From an uncultured Paraburkholderia sp. (GTDB lineage Bacteria; Pseudomonadota; Gammaproteobacteria; Burkholderiales; Burkholderiaceae), in the NCBI GenBank assembly GCA_940746715.1, contig CALNWN010000003.1, positions 124,001 to 188,000 on the forward strand: a stretch of 64,000 nucleotides of DNA, in the 5' to 3' direction. The notes under the pieces are model-generated. The model made no database searches, was not told the origin of the DNA, and saw only the letters and a program-made list of their open reading frames with translations. Of this stretch, positions 17,523-27,300 are shown one piece after another. The position numbers were made by a program, and so were the translations under genes. The first letter of the stretch is position 1, and each line of letters begins with the position of its first letter.

Positions 17523-19135
17523 TGCAAGATTTTGATCTCGACCGAATGCAAGAGTCGGTCGTGAAACTGATTCTCCAGTCGCGATACGACGAGGCGATGG
17601 CGCGCATCAAGTCGTTTGCTGAGCAGGTCATCAACGATCCTGAGTCGGTGGCAGTCGTGTTCGCCAGCCGCGAACTCGATGATCTGTGTCGCAAGCTCGC
17701 CGTCGCTTACTACGGCGATCGCTATGAGCGTCAGAGCGAAGGGCAAGGCACTGTTATTCTGGCTTCCGAACTAGTCAAAGCCGGCGGGCATGTCGAATTG
17801 ATCAAGGATTATCTCGCACTTGAACTGTTCCAAGGCCCGGTGCGGGTGGCATTGACTGACCTGTTCAACCGCATCGATCCTACGACGGTCCAGGAATGGG
17901 AGACTCTTCTCGGCTGTGAAGTGTTCGTTGCGGCCGAGCCGGAATTAAAGGGCAAGCTAGATGCACTGGCGGCGAAGCTCGCTCAGTGGAATCCGTCGAC
18001 CATTTTGACGTTTGGTCACAATCAGGACGTTGTCGCAATTGTGGCAGCTCAGTTTCCTGGGGCAATGAACCGGTACTATATTCATCATGGCGATCATCAT
18101 CTGTCGCTCGGCGTGACAAGCGAGGCCTTTGAGCACGTCGATCTGCACAACATGTCGTACGAACTTTGCAAGCACCAGATCGGTGTTGCGCGGCAGCGTT
18201 ATTGGCCGCTTAGTGCTGTCAGGCCGTCAGAGCGCAAAAGGAGTTTCCTAGAGCGGGGAGTCCTGACCACCTGTTCGTGTGGGCGAGCATCCAAGTTCGA
18301 GTCGGGACTGTACGCGGTCTCATACGAACGTGCGGTGGCTCGTATTTTGACGGCTTCCAGCGGCTACCACGTGCATATTGGGGAATTGCCGGAAACGTTT
18401 CTAGATAATATTCATGAGCAGCTCGATGCCAGTAATGTGAGCCGTGATCGCTTTATCTACGTCGATTGGGTTCCTTCGCTGTCGAAAGCACTGATTGAGC
18501 ACTCGGTGGATGTGTATCTTGGTTCGTTTCCGCTTGGAGGCGGAAAAGCTTTGATTGAAGCGATGTCGGTCGGCATTCCCGTCGTCACACATGAGTCATA
18601 CCGTTCCCGATACCATGGTGGATGTGACCTTACATACCCTGACAGCTACACGTGGAGCAGATACGACGAGCTTGCTCGCATATTCGAGCAATGGGACGAG
18701 CAATTGCTGAAACAACACGGCGAATCTGCGTTGCGTCACTTTGAGCGTTACTATTCGAAGGATGCCTTCTTGAGTGCTTTCGCCAAGGGACCGAATGAAG
18801 CCCCTGACATTCCGCCATTGCGAAACTATCGTGGAAATCCTCTGCAAAACTATCTGGATATCAGAAGGCAGAGGGAGCAGGCGATCGCCCAAGTCGAATC
18901 TGAAAAGAACAGAATATTCGATGAGTGGAAAACGCTTTTTTCAGGCTATGGGCAGCAGACAGAGACGATTCAAAAGCAGCAAGCGGTGATCGAGCAACTG
19001 ATGCGCGAAAAAGAGACGGTGGAAGCATTGCCGCAGGCGCACGAGGCAGTTTCCTGTCAGCTTCACGAAGAGTTTGTGCAACGGTCTTGGAAATGGAAAA
19101 CCAGAACCCTGCTTGCAGTGATGCTTAATAAGTGA
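17522..19135 (+). CDS. GT-B-like glycosyltransferase with C-terminal coiled coil
   Basis: Protein of 537 residues. The middle part reads like the C-terminal lobe of a GT-B glycosyltransferase: YVDWVPSLSKALIEHSVDVYLGSFP, then GGGKALIEAMSVGIPVVTHESYR, the donor-binding region. The N-terminal 150 residues match nothing I recognise. From about residue 440 (YLDIRRQREQAIAQVESEKNR) the chain is charged and heptad-like to about 510, suggesting a coiled coil, and it ends in a basic FVQRSWKWKTRTLLAVML segment that may touch the membrane. The start ATG overlaps the upstream stop. Substrate unknown. Confidence 0.65.
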   Translation: MQDFDLDRMQESVVKLILQSRYDEAMARIKSFAEQVINDPESVAVVFASRELDDLCRKLAVAYYGDRYERQSEGQGTVILASELVKAGGHVELIKDYLALELFQGPVRVALTDLFNRIDPTTVQEWETLLGCEVFVAAEPELKGKLDALAAKLAQWNPSTILTFGHNQDVVAIVAAQFPGAMNRYYIHHGDHHLSLGVTSEAFEHVDLHNMSYELCKHQIGVARQRYWPLSAVRPSERKRSFLERGVLTTCSCGRASKFESGLYAVSYERAVARILTASSGYHVHIGELPETFLDNIHEQLDASNVSRDRFIYVDWVPSLSKALIEHSVDVYLGSFPLGGGKALIEAMSVGIPVVTHESYRSRYHGGCDLTYPDSYTWSRYDELARIFEQWDEQLLKQHGESALRHFERYYSKDAFLSAFAKGPNEAPDIPPLRNYRGNPLQNYLDIRRQREQAIAQVESEKNRIFDEWKTLFSGYGQQTETIQKQQAVIEQLMREKETVEALPQAHEAVSCQLHEEFVQRSWKWKTRTLLAVMLNK

Positions 19136-19147
19136 AGGCGTATCACT

Positions 19148-20569
19148 TTGCGTTTATTTCAAAATTTGTTGCACATTTTTTGCGTGAATCCGGTGAAAAT
19201 TGCTAAAAATCTATTTAGAAAAGGTCGTCAAACGGTCAATACGTTGCGGGTGGAGGTACCTGACGACTTCGACCCGGAAGCCTATCTCAAGCTGAACGTC
19301 GACCTCCAGGAAGCAGGGGTCGATCCTGTGAGGCATTACATTGACCACGGCTGGGCCGAAAAAAGAATCTACCGGTTTCCGCCGTTCGAATACGTCGAGA
19401 ACAGGGCACTCGATTCTGCCCGCGAAACCGTTGTGCTCGTGACGCATGAGTGTTCGCTGACGGGAGCCCCCGTTCTCGTCTACAGCATGGCAGAGGTATT
19501 GTCCCGCTCTATGAATGTAGTTGTGCTCTCGCTTGGGCCGGGGATGCTCGAAGCACGGTTCAAGGAACTCGAGATCACTTATGTTCCAGCACATTACGCA
19601 CGCTTTAGCGCCCTGCACGCCGAATACATTGCCAAGACTCTCGCGCGTCTCTTTAAGCCCACCTTTGCTATCGTTAATAGCATTGAATCTCAATTGGTCG
19701 TCGAGCCGTTTGAGAAAGCCGGCGTTCCTACCGTTAGCCTGATTCACGAATTTGCTTCCTGCTACCCCGATCCTCAAGCGCGCTTCAAAACAATGATGAC
19801 GGTGTCGCAACAGGTCGTATTCTCCTCTGAGATTACGTATAAGGATGCTGTTCGCTTCGTCGACCAGTACAACCCTGAGAAGATTCACGTATTGCCTCAA
19901 GGCCGCTCCTGCATCCCAGGCAAACGTGTCAAGGATGAAGCGGCGCTGAAGGAACAGCAGCGGCTGAGCTCGATCTTGCGACCCGACGTTGAGCATGCGA
20001 GGAAGTACGTGGTACTCGGAGCCGGCTCGGTGAACTTCCGGAAAGGCATTGACCTGTTCTTGCAGTGCGCGCGTCAAATCTTGTCCAAAATCGGTAAGGA
20101 TCAGTGCCGATTTGTCTGGATCGGACAAGGATATGAGCCAAGAAAGGACGCGGCATACTCCGTGTACCTGGAAGACCAGATCATGCGCGCCGGCTTGACC
20201 GACGCGGTTGAGATCATTGATGAGACGACTGAAATCGAAACAGCGTATGAGTTGTCGGATCTATTTTTGCTGAGTTCCAGACTCGATCCTCTGCCAAATG
20301 TCGCGATCGACGCGATGTTCTTCAACAAGCCGTTGCTTTGCTTCGATAATACGACTGGAATAGTGTCGTTCCTCGAGCGCGCCGGTTTGAAAGGCGTGTG
20401 TATTGCGGACTATCTTGATGTCGAGGATATGGCTCAGAAAGCGAGCCGATTGCTTCTTTCTAGTGACCTTCGAGCGGAGGTGGTAAAGAAGCTGTCTGAG
20501 CACGTCGCTGATAGCTTCGACATGGCGCGATACGTCGAGCAGGTTGTCGCGCTGCTCAAGCCCGCGTAA
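19148..20569 (+). CDS. GT4 family glycosyltransferase with N-terminal extension
   Basis: GT-B glycosyltransferase of about 473 residues. The C-terminal half has the GT4 hallmarks VLGAGSVNFRKGIDLFLQCA and the SSRLDPLPNVAIDAMFFNKPLLCFDNT donor site. Residues 35-75 (VPDDFDPEAYLKLNVDLQEAGVDP, then HYIDHGWAEKRIYRFP) are a short module often seen at the front of polysaccharide glycosyltransferases. No ATG is available before residue 100. TTG 19148 follows GAAGG at eight bases and is the best choice; in-frame GTG codons at 19184 and 19193 are alternatives. The DNA around 19140-19230 is visibly more AT-rich than the rml genes, suggesting a different origin. Confidence 0.75.
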   Translation: MRLFQNLLHIFCVNPVKIAKNLFRKGRQTVNTLRVEVPDDFDPEAYLKLNVDLQEAGVDPVRHYIDHGWAEKRIYRFPPFEYVENRALDSARETVVLVTHECSLTGAPVLVYSMAEVLSRSMNVVVLSLGPGMLEARFKELEITYVPAHYARFSALHAEYIAKTLARLFKPTFAIVNSIESQLVVEPFEKAGVPTVSLIHEFASCYPDPQARFKTMMTVSQQVVFSSEITYKDAVRFVDQYNPEKIHVLPQGRSCIPGKRVKDEAALKEQQRLSSILRPDVEHARKYVVLGAGSVNFRKGIDLFLQCARQILSKIGKDQCRFVWIGQGYEPRKDAAYSVYLEDQIMRAGLTDAVEIIDETTEIETAYELSDLFLLSSRLDPLPNVAIDAMFFNKPLLCFDNTTGIVSFLERAGLKGVCIADYLDVEDMAQKASRLLLSSDLRAEVVKKLSEHVADSFDMARYVEQVVALLKPA

Positions 20570-20599
20570 CGCGGAGCGGTGTGCATATGAGTTCAAATC

Positions 20600-21329
20600 G
20601 CCTCAACATGTCGAGACCCCGCTTTATCCCGTGATGGTGTTCTGCGCGGTTTGTACGGTTCCGACGTTGACGACAAGTCGAGCCGTGCGGGGCGCGATCT
20701 ACACGGTCATCCTGTTCGGCGCGTTGCTGGTTGGATATCTGCAATCTACGACCAGTACGTGTACCAGTGCGCCGAGGTTCCTCGTGCGGCCGTTCATGGG
20801 CTCGACCCAGAAGAAGATCTGCGACGGATTTATCGGCGAATACATTCGAGGGGTAGGGGAGAAAGGCGAAGACAGGACCAACTGGGACGATATCCCTTAC
20901 CCGGCTCAACGAGAATGGCGTAACGTCAGCGTTCAGCTAGCGGACCGGTTGCATGACGTCGACAAGAGCGGCGGCGGGATCGTCTACGGTACGCGCAACC
21001 GGCTGGTCAACGTGAATACCGTCATGCTGGAGTTCATCAAGAAGTTCGGTTATATCTTGCCGGTCGCGCAAATCGATCCTTTGCTGCTGGAAACGACCGA
21101 GAAGGATTATCGAGAATGGCTCGACCGCACGGCCACGTCTGACACATGTGTGGTCATTATGATGAGCAGCGTCGGCGGCGACTTTTTTCCGCGTCCGGAC
21201 CTGGGTTTGCTCAAGAAAGTTGTGATTGATCGCGGGTTTGAACTGACTGCAAGCATTCCAACGCCCGAATTCGATATGTACGCGGAACTCTGGACCTCCA
21301 AACACGGATGCAGTAATGGCGGCAAATAA
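20600..21329 (+). pseudogene. 5'-truncated copy of the GT-C-like membrane protein gene
   Basis: The open frame here encodes only the C-terminal part of the protein made by the next gene. Aligned by eye, ETPLYPVMVFCAV matches DSPIYPVMIFSAV, LVNVNTVMLEFIKKFGYILPVAQIDPLL matches LVNVNSIGLEMIKKVGFILQMVQIDPAL, and GGDFFPRPD matches QGEFFPRAD. The copies are diverged, not identical, so this is an old duplication whose front two thirds, with the catalytic loops and most membrane helices, is gone. An in-frame ATG at 20634 could give a 231-residue product with one membrane segment. It begins about 30 bases after the GT4 gene ends and overlaps the start of the intact paralogue. Confidence 0.75.
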
Positions 21330-23055
21330 CTATTCAAAGGTCAAGCGTAGTGATGCGGTGTTCTACCTTCTATTCGGGGCTTTGCTGGCTTTTTTCATTT
21401 GCCAGACAGTCGAATGGCTGGTGAAGTATCGATTCGACCAGTCATTGGATATTGACGAATCGGGCTACTTGTCGATGGCAGTCGGTTTCGCAAAGGCGAA
21501 GCTAGGTGGGAGCTGGCGTGGCTGGTGGCAGGCGATTTCCGCACCGCTCGCGTTCGCGCCGCTGACTTCCGTTGTGGCGTCACTTGCGATGATCGGCTTC
21601 GGCCTCAACGAAAACTACGGTTTTCTCTGCAACGTCGGCTTCTCTGCCGGGTCGCTAATATTGATGTTCGTAGCGGTGCGTCGTTTTTCTTTGTCGCTGG
21701 CGTGGCTCGCGGCACTGCTGCTCGCTTGCTTGCCCTGTTTCGTCATATTCAGCCTGACTTTCCAGTTTGTCTCGGCAACGACCTTTTTCTTTTTCGCGAG
21801 CTTCGTCTTCTTTGCCCTTTCCGATGGGTATCGCCGTACGCTCTACGCGATTCTGATTGGCGTAGCGCTTGGATGTATGATTCTGTCCCGCACGATGGCA
21901 TTGGCTTTCCTGCCGGCATTCGCATTTTTGTTTCTTGTCCATCTTTTCCTGATTCGAGGCTTTTCGCGCGAAGTCTTCAAGAACATTGCATTATCGATTT
22001 TCGCGTTCGTCGTCGTTGCGGGGCCTTGGTACGTGAGGAACTACCAAAGCGTATTTGGTTACCTGTTCTCGTTCGGCTATGGAGCGCACGCAGCGGAATA
22101 CGGGCACTCGCAGGGAATATTTACGGCGGCGAATCTGTCCTTGCGCATCGAGATGATCTTCGTACAGATGCGCCTGTTGCACTTCACGGTCATTGTCCCG
22201 CTTTTCTTTGCAGCACTTTTGTTTTCACTGATCCGCGCCCAAAAAGACGCAGAAGATAGTCTGATTGTCTCGGCTTGCGCTCTTTGCCTCTCCTCTTTCA
22301 TGACTCTGTGGACAAGTCAGAACATGGGAACCGGTTTTGACTCTCCGATCTACCCCGTGATGATTTTCAGTGCCGTGGCGTGGCTAAGCCGAATTGAATG
22401 GCGCTGGATTCGGGTTGTCTTCGGTGTGCTCTCTATCGCTATTTTCTCGATGGCTGCCTATGCCCATCAGGATTTGAATCGTTGCATTGCAATGCCGAAA
22501 GCGTTCAATCAGGGAGCAGATGGCTTCAGGCCTTTGCTCGACTGTGGATCGCTCGTGCACGTCTCGCTGAAGCAAAACGAATTTGCTCCCTCCGATCAAC
22601 CAAACTTCGTCATCGGCCGCGCCGAGGCCATTGCTTGGCGCGACCTGAACCGGCATATTTCGTCATATCTCGCGAAGGAGGACGTCAACAAAGGACCGGT
22701 TTTGCTCCTTTCTCGTCATATGCTAGTCAATGTGAATTCCATTGGGCTGGAAATGATCAAGAAAGTTGGTTTCATTTTGCAAATGGTTCAGATCGATCCG
22801 GCGCTCTTGACGGCAACGCAGGAATCGTACTCGCACTGGCTTGTGGTGGCGCCTCAAGACTCTGCGTGCTTTGCTCTGATGTTGAATCAGCAGCAGGGGG
22901 AGTTTTTTCCGCGGGCGGATCCGACCATCATGACGGCGGCTTTAAAGAGTTCGAATTTTCAAGCGGTTGATCAATTCGACACTCCGCGGACGGGGCAACA
23001 TTTCACGGTGTGGAGGCGTAACGTGGCGGCATGTCATGCCGCCGTCGCCCAGTGA
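21316..23055 (+). CDS. Polytopic membrane glycosyltransferase (GT-C/GT39-like)
   Basis: Integral membrane protein of 579 residues with about ten hydrophobic helices in the first 400 residues and a soluble C-terminal domain. The first periplasmic loop carries an acidic pair (FDQSLDIDESGYLSMAVGFAK, residues about 38-58), as expected for GT-C enzymes of the GT39/GT83 type that use polyprenyl-phosphate sugars. Donor and acceptor cannot be named. It overlaps the end of a truncated paralogue by 14 bases. The C-terminal domain is shared with that remnant and has no motif I recognise. It is followed by a terminator. Confidence 0.7.
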   Translation: MAANNYSKVKRSDAVFYLLFGALLAFFICQTVEWLVKYRFDQSLDIDESGYLSMAVGFAKAKLGGSWRGWWQAISAPLAFAPLTSVVASLAMIGFGLNENYGFLCNVGFSAGSLILMFVAVRRFSLSLAWLAALLLACLPCFVIFSLTFQFVSATTFFFFASFVFFALSDGYRRTLYAILIGVALGCMILSRTMALAFLPAFAFLFLVHLFLIRGFSREVFKNIALSIFAFVVVAGPWYVRNYQSVFGYLFSFGYGAHAAEYGHSQGIFTAANLSLRIEMIFVQMRLLHFTVIVPLFFAALLFSLIRAQKDAEDSLIVSACALCLSSFMTLWTSQNMGTGFDSPIYPVMIFSAVAWLSRIEWRWIRVVFGVLSIAIFSMAAYAHQDLNRCIAMPKAFNQGADGFRPLLDCGSLVHVSLKQNEFAPSDQPNFVIGRAEAIAWRDLNRHISSYLAKEDVNKGPVLLLSRHMLVNVNSIGLEMIKKVGFILQMVQIDPALLTATQESYSHWLVVAPQDSACFALMLNQQQGEFFPRADPTIMTAALKSSNFQAVDQFDTPRTGQHFTVWRRNVAACHAAVAQ

Positions 23056-23387
23056 TTATCGCCTCGATCTGAAATGGTCAGGCGGGAATGGATCGCGAAC
23101 CATAGGCTAGGGCAATTCCATCGAATTGGTCGATGAATCCGAATGCACTCGCGCCCATTTTTATCGTTGCTCTTAGCTCAACAATTCTTTTGCGAAAAAG
23201 ATTCTGTAACGGCTCGCCGCTTGATGCGGTCCGTAGTCTGGGCTACCTTCTATGCGGACAGCAGTTTCTGCATTAATTCAAAGAAAACCCGCCAGGCCAA
23301 AGCAGCGCGGGTTTTATCTCTTTATGGCAGCGTCGGCCGGCAACCTGATGTGACGTCGCTGCCATATGTATCGGACGGAAGTGCAGG
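23056..23387 (+). other. Intergenic region between the GT-C gene and the sulfotransferase
   Basis: No convincing gene lies in these 332 bases. A frame at 23143-23391 starting MHSRPF has no family resemblance and would read through the terminator. The region holds an imperfect inverted repeat at about 23116-23138 (TTCCATCGA ... TCGATGAA) and the rho-independent terminator at 23284-23315, so the sulfotransferase is probably transcribed from its own promoter between 23316 and 23387. Confidence 0.5.
23284..23315 (+). terminator. Rho-independent terminator ending the O-antigen operon
   Basis: Perfect nine-base inverted repeat, AAAACCCGC at 23284-23292 and GCGGGTTTT at 23307-23315, with a 14-base loop; the right arm supplies the T-run. 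It sits about 230 bases after the GT-C gene and before the sulfotransferase gene. Confidence 0.75.
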
Positions 23388-24218
23388 ATGATTAACGATT
23401 TGTTCGAACTCGGCGTCAGGGCGTTCATTGAGCGAAGTCTCGACAATGTCGACGAGTTCAGAAAACCCCTCATTTTCATTCACGTCGGCAAAACCGCAGG
23501 CTCATCGTTTCGCGAGGAACTGGCTGACCGGTTTCAGCCTTGCGAAAATGTCTTCGTCGACTTTTCAAAGGTCGAGTTACCCGTGACGCCTGAGAAATAC
23601 GCGGCGATCATGGAAAATAATCTGGCGGATCTCAACGATAATCGCATGCGTAAATGCCGGATGGTGTCTGGACATTTCTCATACAACCAGATCGTCCGCC
23701 AGCCTAATCTGGCGCACGCCAAACTGATCACGTTTCTCCGGCATCCGATTTCTAGGCTTACGTCGTCATACCAGTATCATGGCTCGGTCGCGCATCCCGA
23801 TCGGGATGCGTTTAAAGCACAATATCCGACGTTTCGCCATTACATCGAGGACCCGCAAAACATCAACGGCATGTATCGCCAGCTGACGCCAGGTCAGTTC
23901 GCCGATGGGGCGGATGCTGCTGAATGGATCAAGCGCAATTACCACTGGGTGGGACTGCAGGAAAACTACGTGGCGTCGGTCAAACTGCTCTTTGCGATGA
24001 ACGGCATGCGATTCACGCCGCAACATAGCATTCGCAAGTCAGAGTCGGCTCACGCTGGCCTAGACGCCAGCGATCGTCGCCTTGCCGAAGAACTCAATCG
24101 AATCGATCTGCAGATTTTCAACAGCTTCAAGGAACGCTACGCGTCGATGTGGGATGAGATCTACCAGTTGACAGACTATGACCGCATTTTTAGTCTTTAT
24201 CTGTCGAGGCGCGACTAG
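23388..24218 (+). CDS. Sulfotransferase family protein
   Basis: PAPS-dependent sulfotransferase-like protein of 276 residues. The 5'-phosphosulfate-binding motif is IFIHVGKTAGSSFREEL (residues about 29-45), and the 3'-phosphate-binding motif is LITFLRHPISRLTSSYQYHG (about 113-132). Together they define the sulfotransferase fold, closest in style to the carbohydrate 2-O-sulfotransferases. There is no signal peptide or membrane segment, so it should act in the cytoplasm. The sequence identity of the acceptor is unknown; at the end of an O-antigen block the obvious candidate is a sugar of that polysaccharide or its lipid-linked precursor. It lies after a terminator and converges on the next minus-strand block. 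No PAPS-synthesis genes are in the window. Confidence 0.82.
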   Translation: MINDLFELGVRAFIERSLDNVDEFRKPLIFIHVGKTAGSSFREELADRFQPCENVFVDFSKVELPVTPEKYAAIMENNLADLNDNRMRKCRMVSGHFSYNQIVRQPNLAHAKLITFLRHPISRLTSSYQYHGSVAHPDRDAFKAQYPTFRHYIEDPQNINGMYRQLTPGQFADGADAAEWIKRNYHWVGLQENYVASVKLLFAMNGMRFTPQHSIRKSESAHAGLDASDRRLAEELNRIDLQIFNSFKERYASMWDEIYQLTDYDRIFSLYLSRRD

Positions 24219-24231
24219 AAGCGAGAAAACG

Positions 24232-24264
24232 GCCAATCGGTGGTGTTCCCAACGCTCGATTGGC
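24232..24264. terminator. Hairpin between convergent genes
   Basis: Perfect eight-base inverted repeat GCCAATCG (24232-24239) and CGATTGGC (24257-24264) with a 17-base loop between the convergent sulfotransferase and YfhO/GT2 genes. No T-tract follows on either strand, so the terminator role is a guess from position. Confidence 0.35.
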
Positions 24265-24326
24265 TGAACCTAATCAGACTGGTGATATCACGGTATCGCT
24301 TCGTCAGCCGGTTCCCTAGTACCTTC

Positions 24327-27300
24327 CTAGTCAGTGAACGGCAAATATTGCAAATACGCCAGCATGCGCACCTCTCTGCGCCCGCGGCTGACGGTATTTA
24401 GGATCATCCCTGTCATCAGACTCAACGACGCTAGTATCACGAGGCTGATGGACAGAATCGCCGTCGGCAGCCGAGGCACAAGTCCGGTTTGCACATAGTG
24501 CGCGAAAACCGGTTCGATCAAGACTAACGCGATCAACGTCAGCACCGCGCTGATGCAGGTGAAAAAGAACATCGGCCGTTCGTGGCGAATCAGCTTCATG
24601 ATCAGCATGAGGATCCGATAGCCGTCACGATAGGTGTTCAGCTTGCTTTCCGATCCCTCTGGCCGGCCGCGGTACGGGCCCTCGACGTGTGAGATCGGCA
24701 TCGACAGTTCGAGTGCATGGATGGTCAGTTCGGTCTCGATGTCGAAGCCCGACGACAACGCGGGAAACGACTTCACAAAGCGTCGCGAGAATACCTTGTA
24801 GCCGGAAAGCATATCCTTGACTCGGTTGCCAAAGATCTTGCGGACTACGCCTGTCAACATGCGGTTGCCGAATCGGTGGCCGCAGCGATAGGCCGCGTCC
24901 TCGGTTTCCTTGCGGATGTAGTTGACGAGGTCGTACGGTCCAGACATAGCCGTGCGCATCATGTCCGGCGCGAGACTGGCGTCGTAGGTATCGTCACCAT
25001 CGACCATGATGTAGTAGTCGGCGTCGATGTCGCGGAACATCCGGCGCACCACGTGCCCCTTACCCTGCTGCGTCTCCGTCCGCACGATGGCGCCCGCTTG
25101 CGCAGCCACGCTTGCCGTTTTGTCGCGGGAATTGTTGTCGAAGACATAGATCGCCGCATCGGGGAGTGCTTCCCTGAAGTTACGGACTACCTTTCCGACG
25201 GCGACTTCCTCGTTGTAGCAAGGAATCAGTACTGCGATCTTGTGCAGCCTCATTAACGTTTCCTTTATTGCGACTTCTTTTTTTACGGCGGGCGCGAGCA
25301 GCATGCCAAAGGCAATGACCATGGCGATCCACGCCCAAATCATGTGCGGAGATTCGTAGCTGAACACGATGCTGCTTTTACCGGCGGGTAAAGCGATTGC
25401 CTGGAACAGATCTTTATGTTCCGAGATAGGTGTGAGCGAGCCATTGACCTTCGCCGTCCAGCCGGGAAAGAACAACTCGCGGCGCAACAAGGTCGACGGG
25501 ACAGAGCAGTCCGTCGTCACATGCTCGCGATCATGCGACGTAATCTGGCACGCCTGACCAGGCTCCTCAAAATACGGCTTCGGTTGGCCAAGCTCATAAA
25601 TGTTCATGACTTGGTCAGCGTAGACTTGCTTGGCCAGCGAAGGCTTATCGTCACGTATCAGCAGCTTGACCTGCAAGGCGCGCCCCGTCAGCGCGCCGCC
25701 CGGCCAATGCAGTTGCTGGTCGTCGGCGGGTTCGTGCACGGTCGTCATCCGCAGCGCAAGGGGCTTGCTGCCGCCGCTGAGGGTAAAGCGGTAAGTGACG
25801 ACGGAGCGGCCTTCCACGGGCAGAGCGCGCGCCAACGGGACGTAGAACATGGAGTTGTCGCTCGATCCTTTCAGGTCGCGCTGTCCGCTCGTGCAGAGGG
25901 AATCGACACAGACTTCCGACGTGAGGATGCCCTCCGATGTATTGCCATAGTTGCCGATCAACACGCCAATGTGGTCGATTGTGACGGGTTTGTCGGTAAG
26001 GCCGGGTGGCAGCCTCCCCGACAACGTGTCGCCGGTCACGAGAGGCAGCGCGGATTGCGGCGCGGCATCCGTCTTACTGGAGAGCGTCGAAACAAACGGG
26101 TTGTCGCCAGCGCGCGCGATCACATACTTAACGCCAATCCATTCGTAGTTCTGCAGATTGCGGACCAATTCCTGAGTGGACGTCGGCACGGTGGAACCCG
26201 CCGTCCGATAGTTGCCGATGAACGCAATGGGATCTGCGTAGGCATCGAGGTTAGCGCGAATCCAGTCGACCCAGCGTCGGTTGATCGGCAAGTAGTTGTG
26301 ATTGATGGCCGCAATGCCGAAGTACGCGCCGTAGTTCGCCTGGATCGGACCGAGCGAGTAGACGCGCTGCAGTCCAACGTTTTTCTGGAGAAAGCCGATG
26401 GCCTCCATATCCACTTCGCCCGATCGCGGGTTGCTCAGCGTCGGAACGGTGAACATCAGCAGGCTGTCGACAATGAGGAGCGCGGCAATCGCCGTGGCGG
26501 CCTTGGGCGGGCGGCACCGAAACAAGAGTGCAACGAACGCGCCGATGGAAAGCACGCCCCACACGACGGAAGCCAGCGCCGCGTTCCGGACGGGCACGAA
26601 GTCGCGGAGGTGATGCCAGAGCGATGCCGTATAGACGACGCCCGCGAGCAGCACCAACGCCGCCAGAATCGCGACGTGGCGTCGATACTTGGCTCTTTCG
26701 TGTTGTTGCGCGCGAAGCTCATCGAGAGCCTGCGCTGCAAGGACGATGACCGCGAGTTCCCAACTCGGCACGGCATAACGATAGAACGCGGCTTGCGCTA
26801 TGCCGGGAACCACGTTCCACAGCGTACTCACGACAGGCACGCCGAACGATTTGCCCAGTGCCATGAATAGCCAGGTAAGCAACAGCCAGGTGATCGGCGT
26901 GCGTCGCAGTATCACGCCATACATTCCGACGACGACCACAATGATACTCAGATAGCCGCCTATGCCGCCCCAAATGGCGCCCAGCCGGTCCCATGCCGCC
27001 GCGCCGGACGCGATCGGACCGTACACATAGGGGAACAGCAGGCTGGGCAACACCGCGGCCGGGTCAAGCGCCGCATGGGCGAACCCGCCGTCATGGCCGC
27101 CGAGCCACGCATGCGGCAGAAACTCGAAAAATGCGAGTACTTGTGGCGCGGAAAGCGCGAGCCCAACCACGCCTCCAATCGCGAGGCGCACGGCGAATGC
27201 CAGCCTGAACCCGTGCGCCTGACAAAGACGCAACAGCGCCCATACAAGCGCAAGCAGGCTATTCAGATACGCGGTTTCGGGGAATCCGGCAACGAGGCTC

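Noticed and set aside
23143..23391. 82-codon frame before the sulfotransferase gene
   Set aside because: Runs through a clear terminator and overlaps the next start; no homology pattern.
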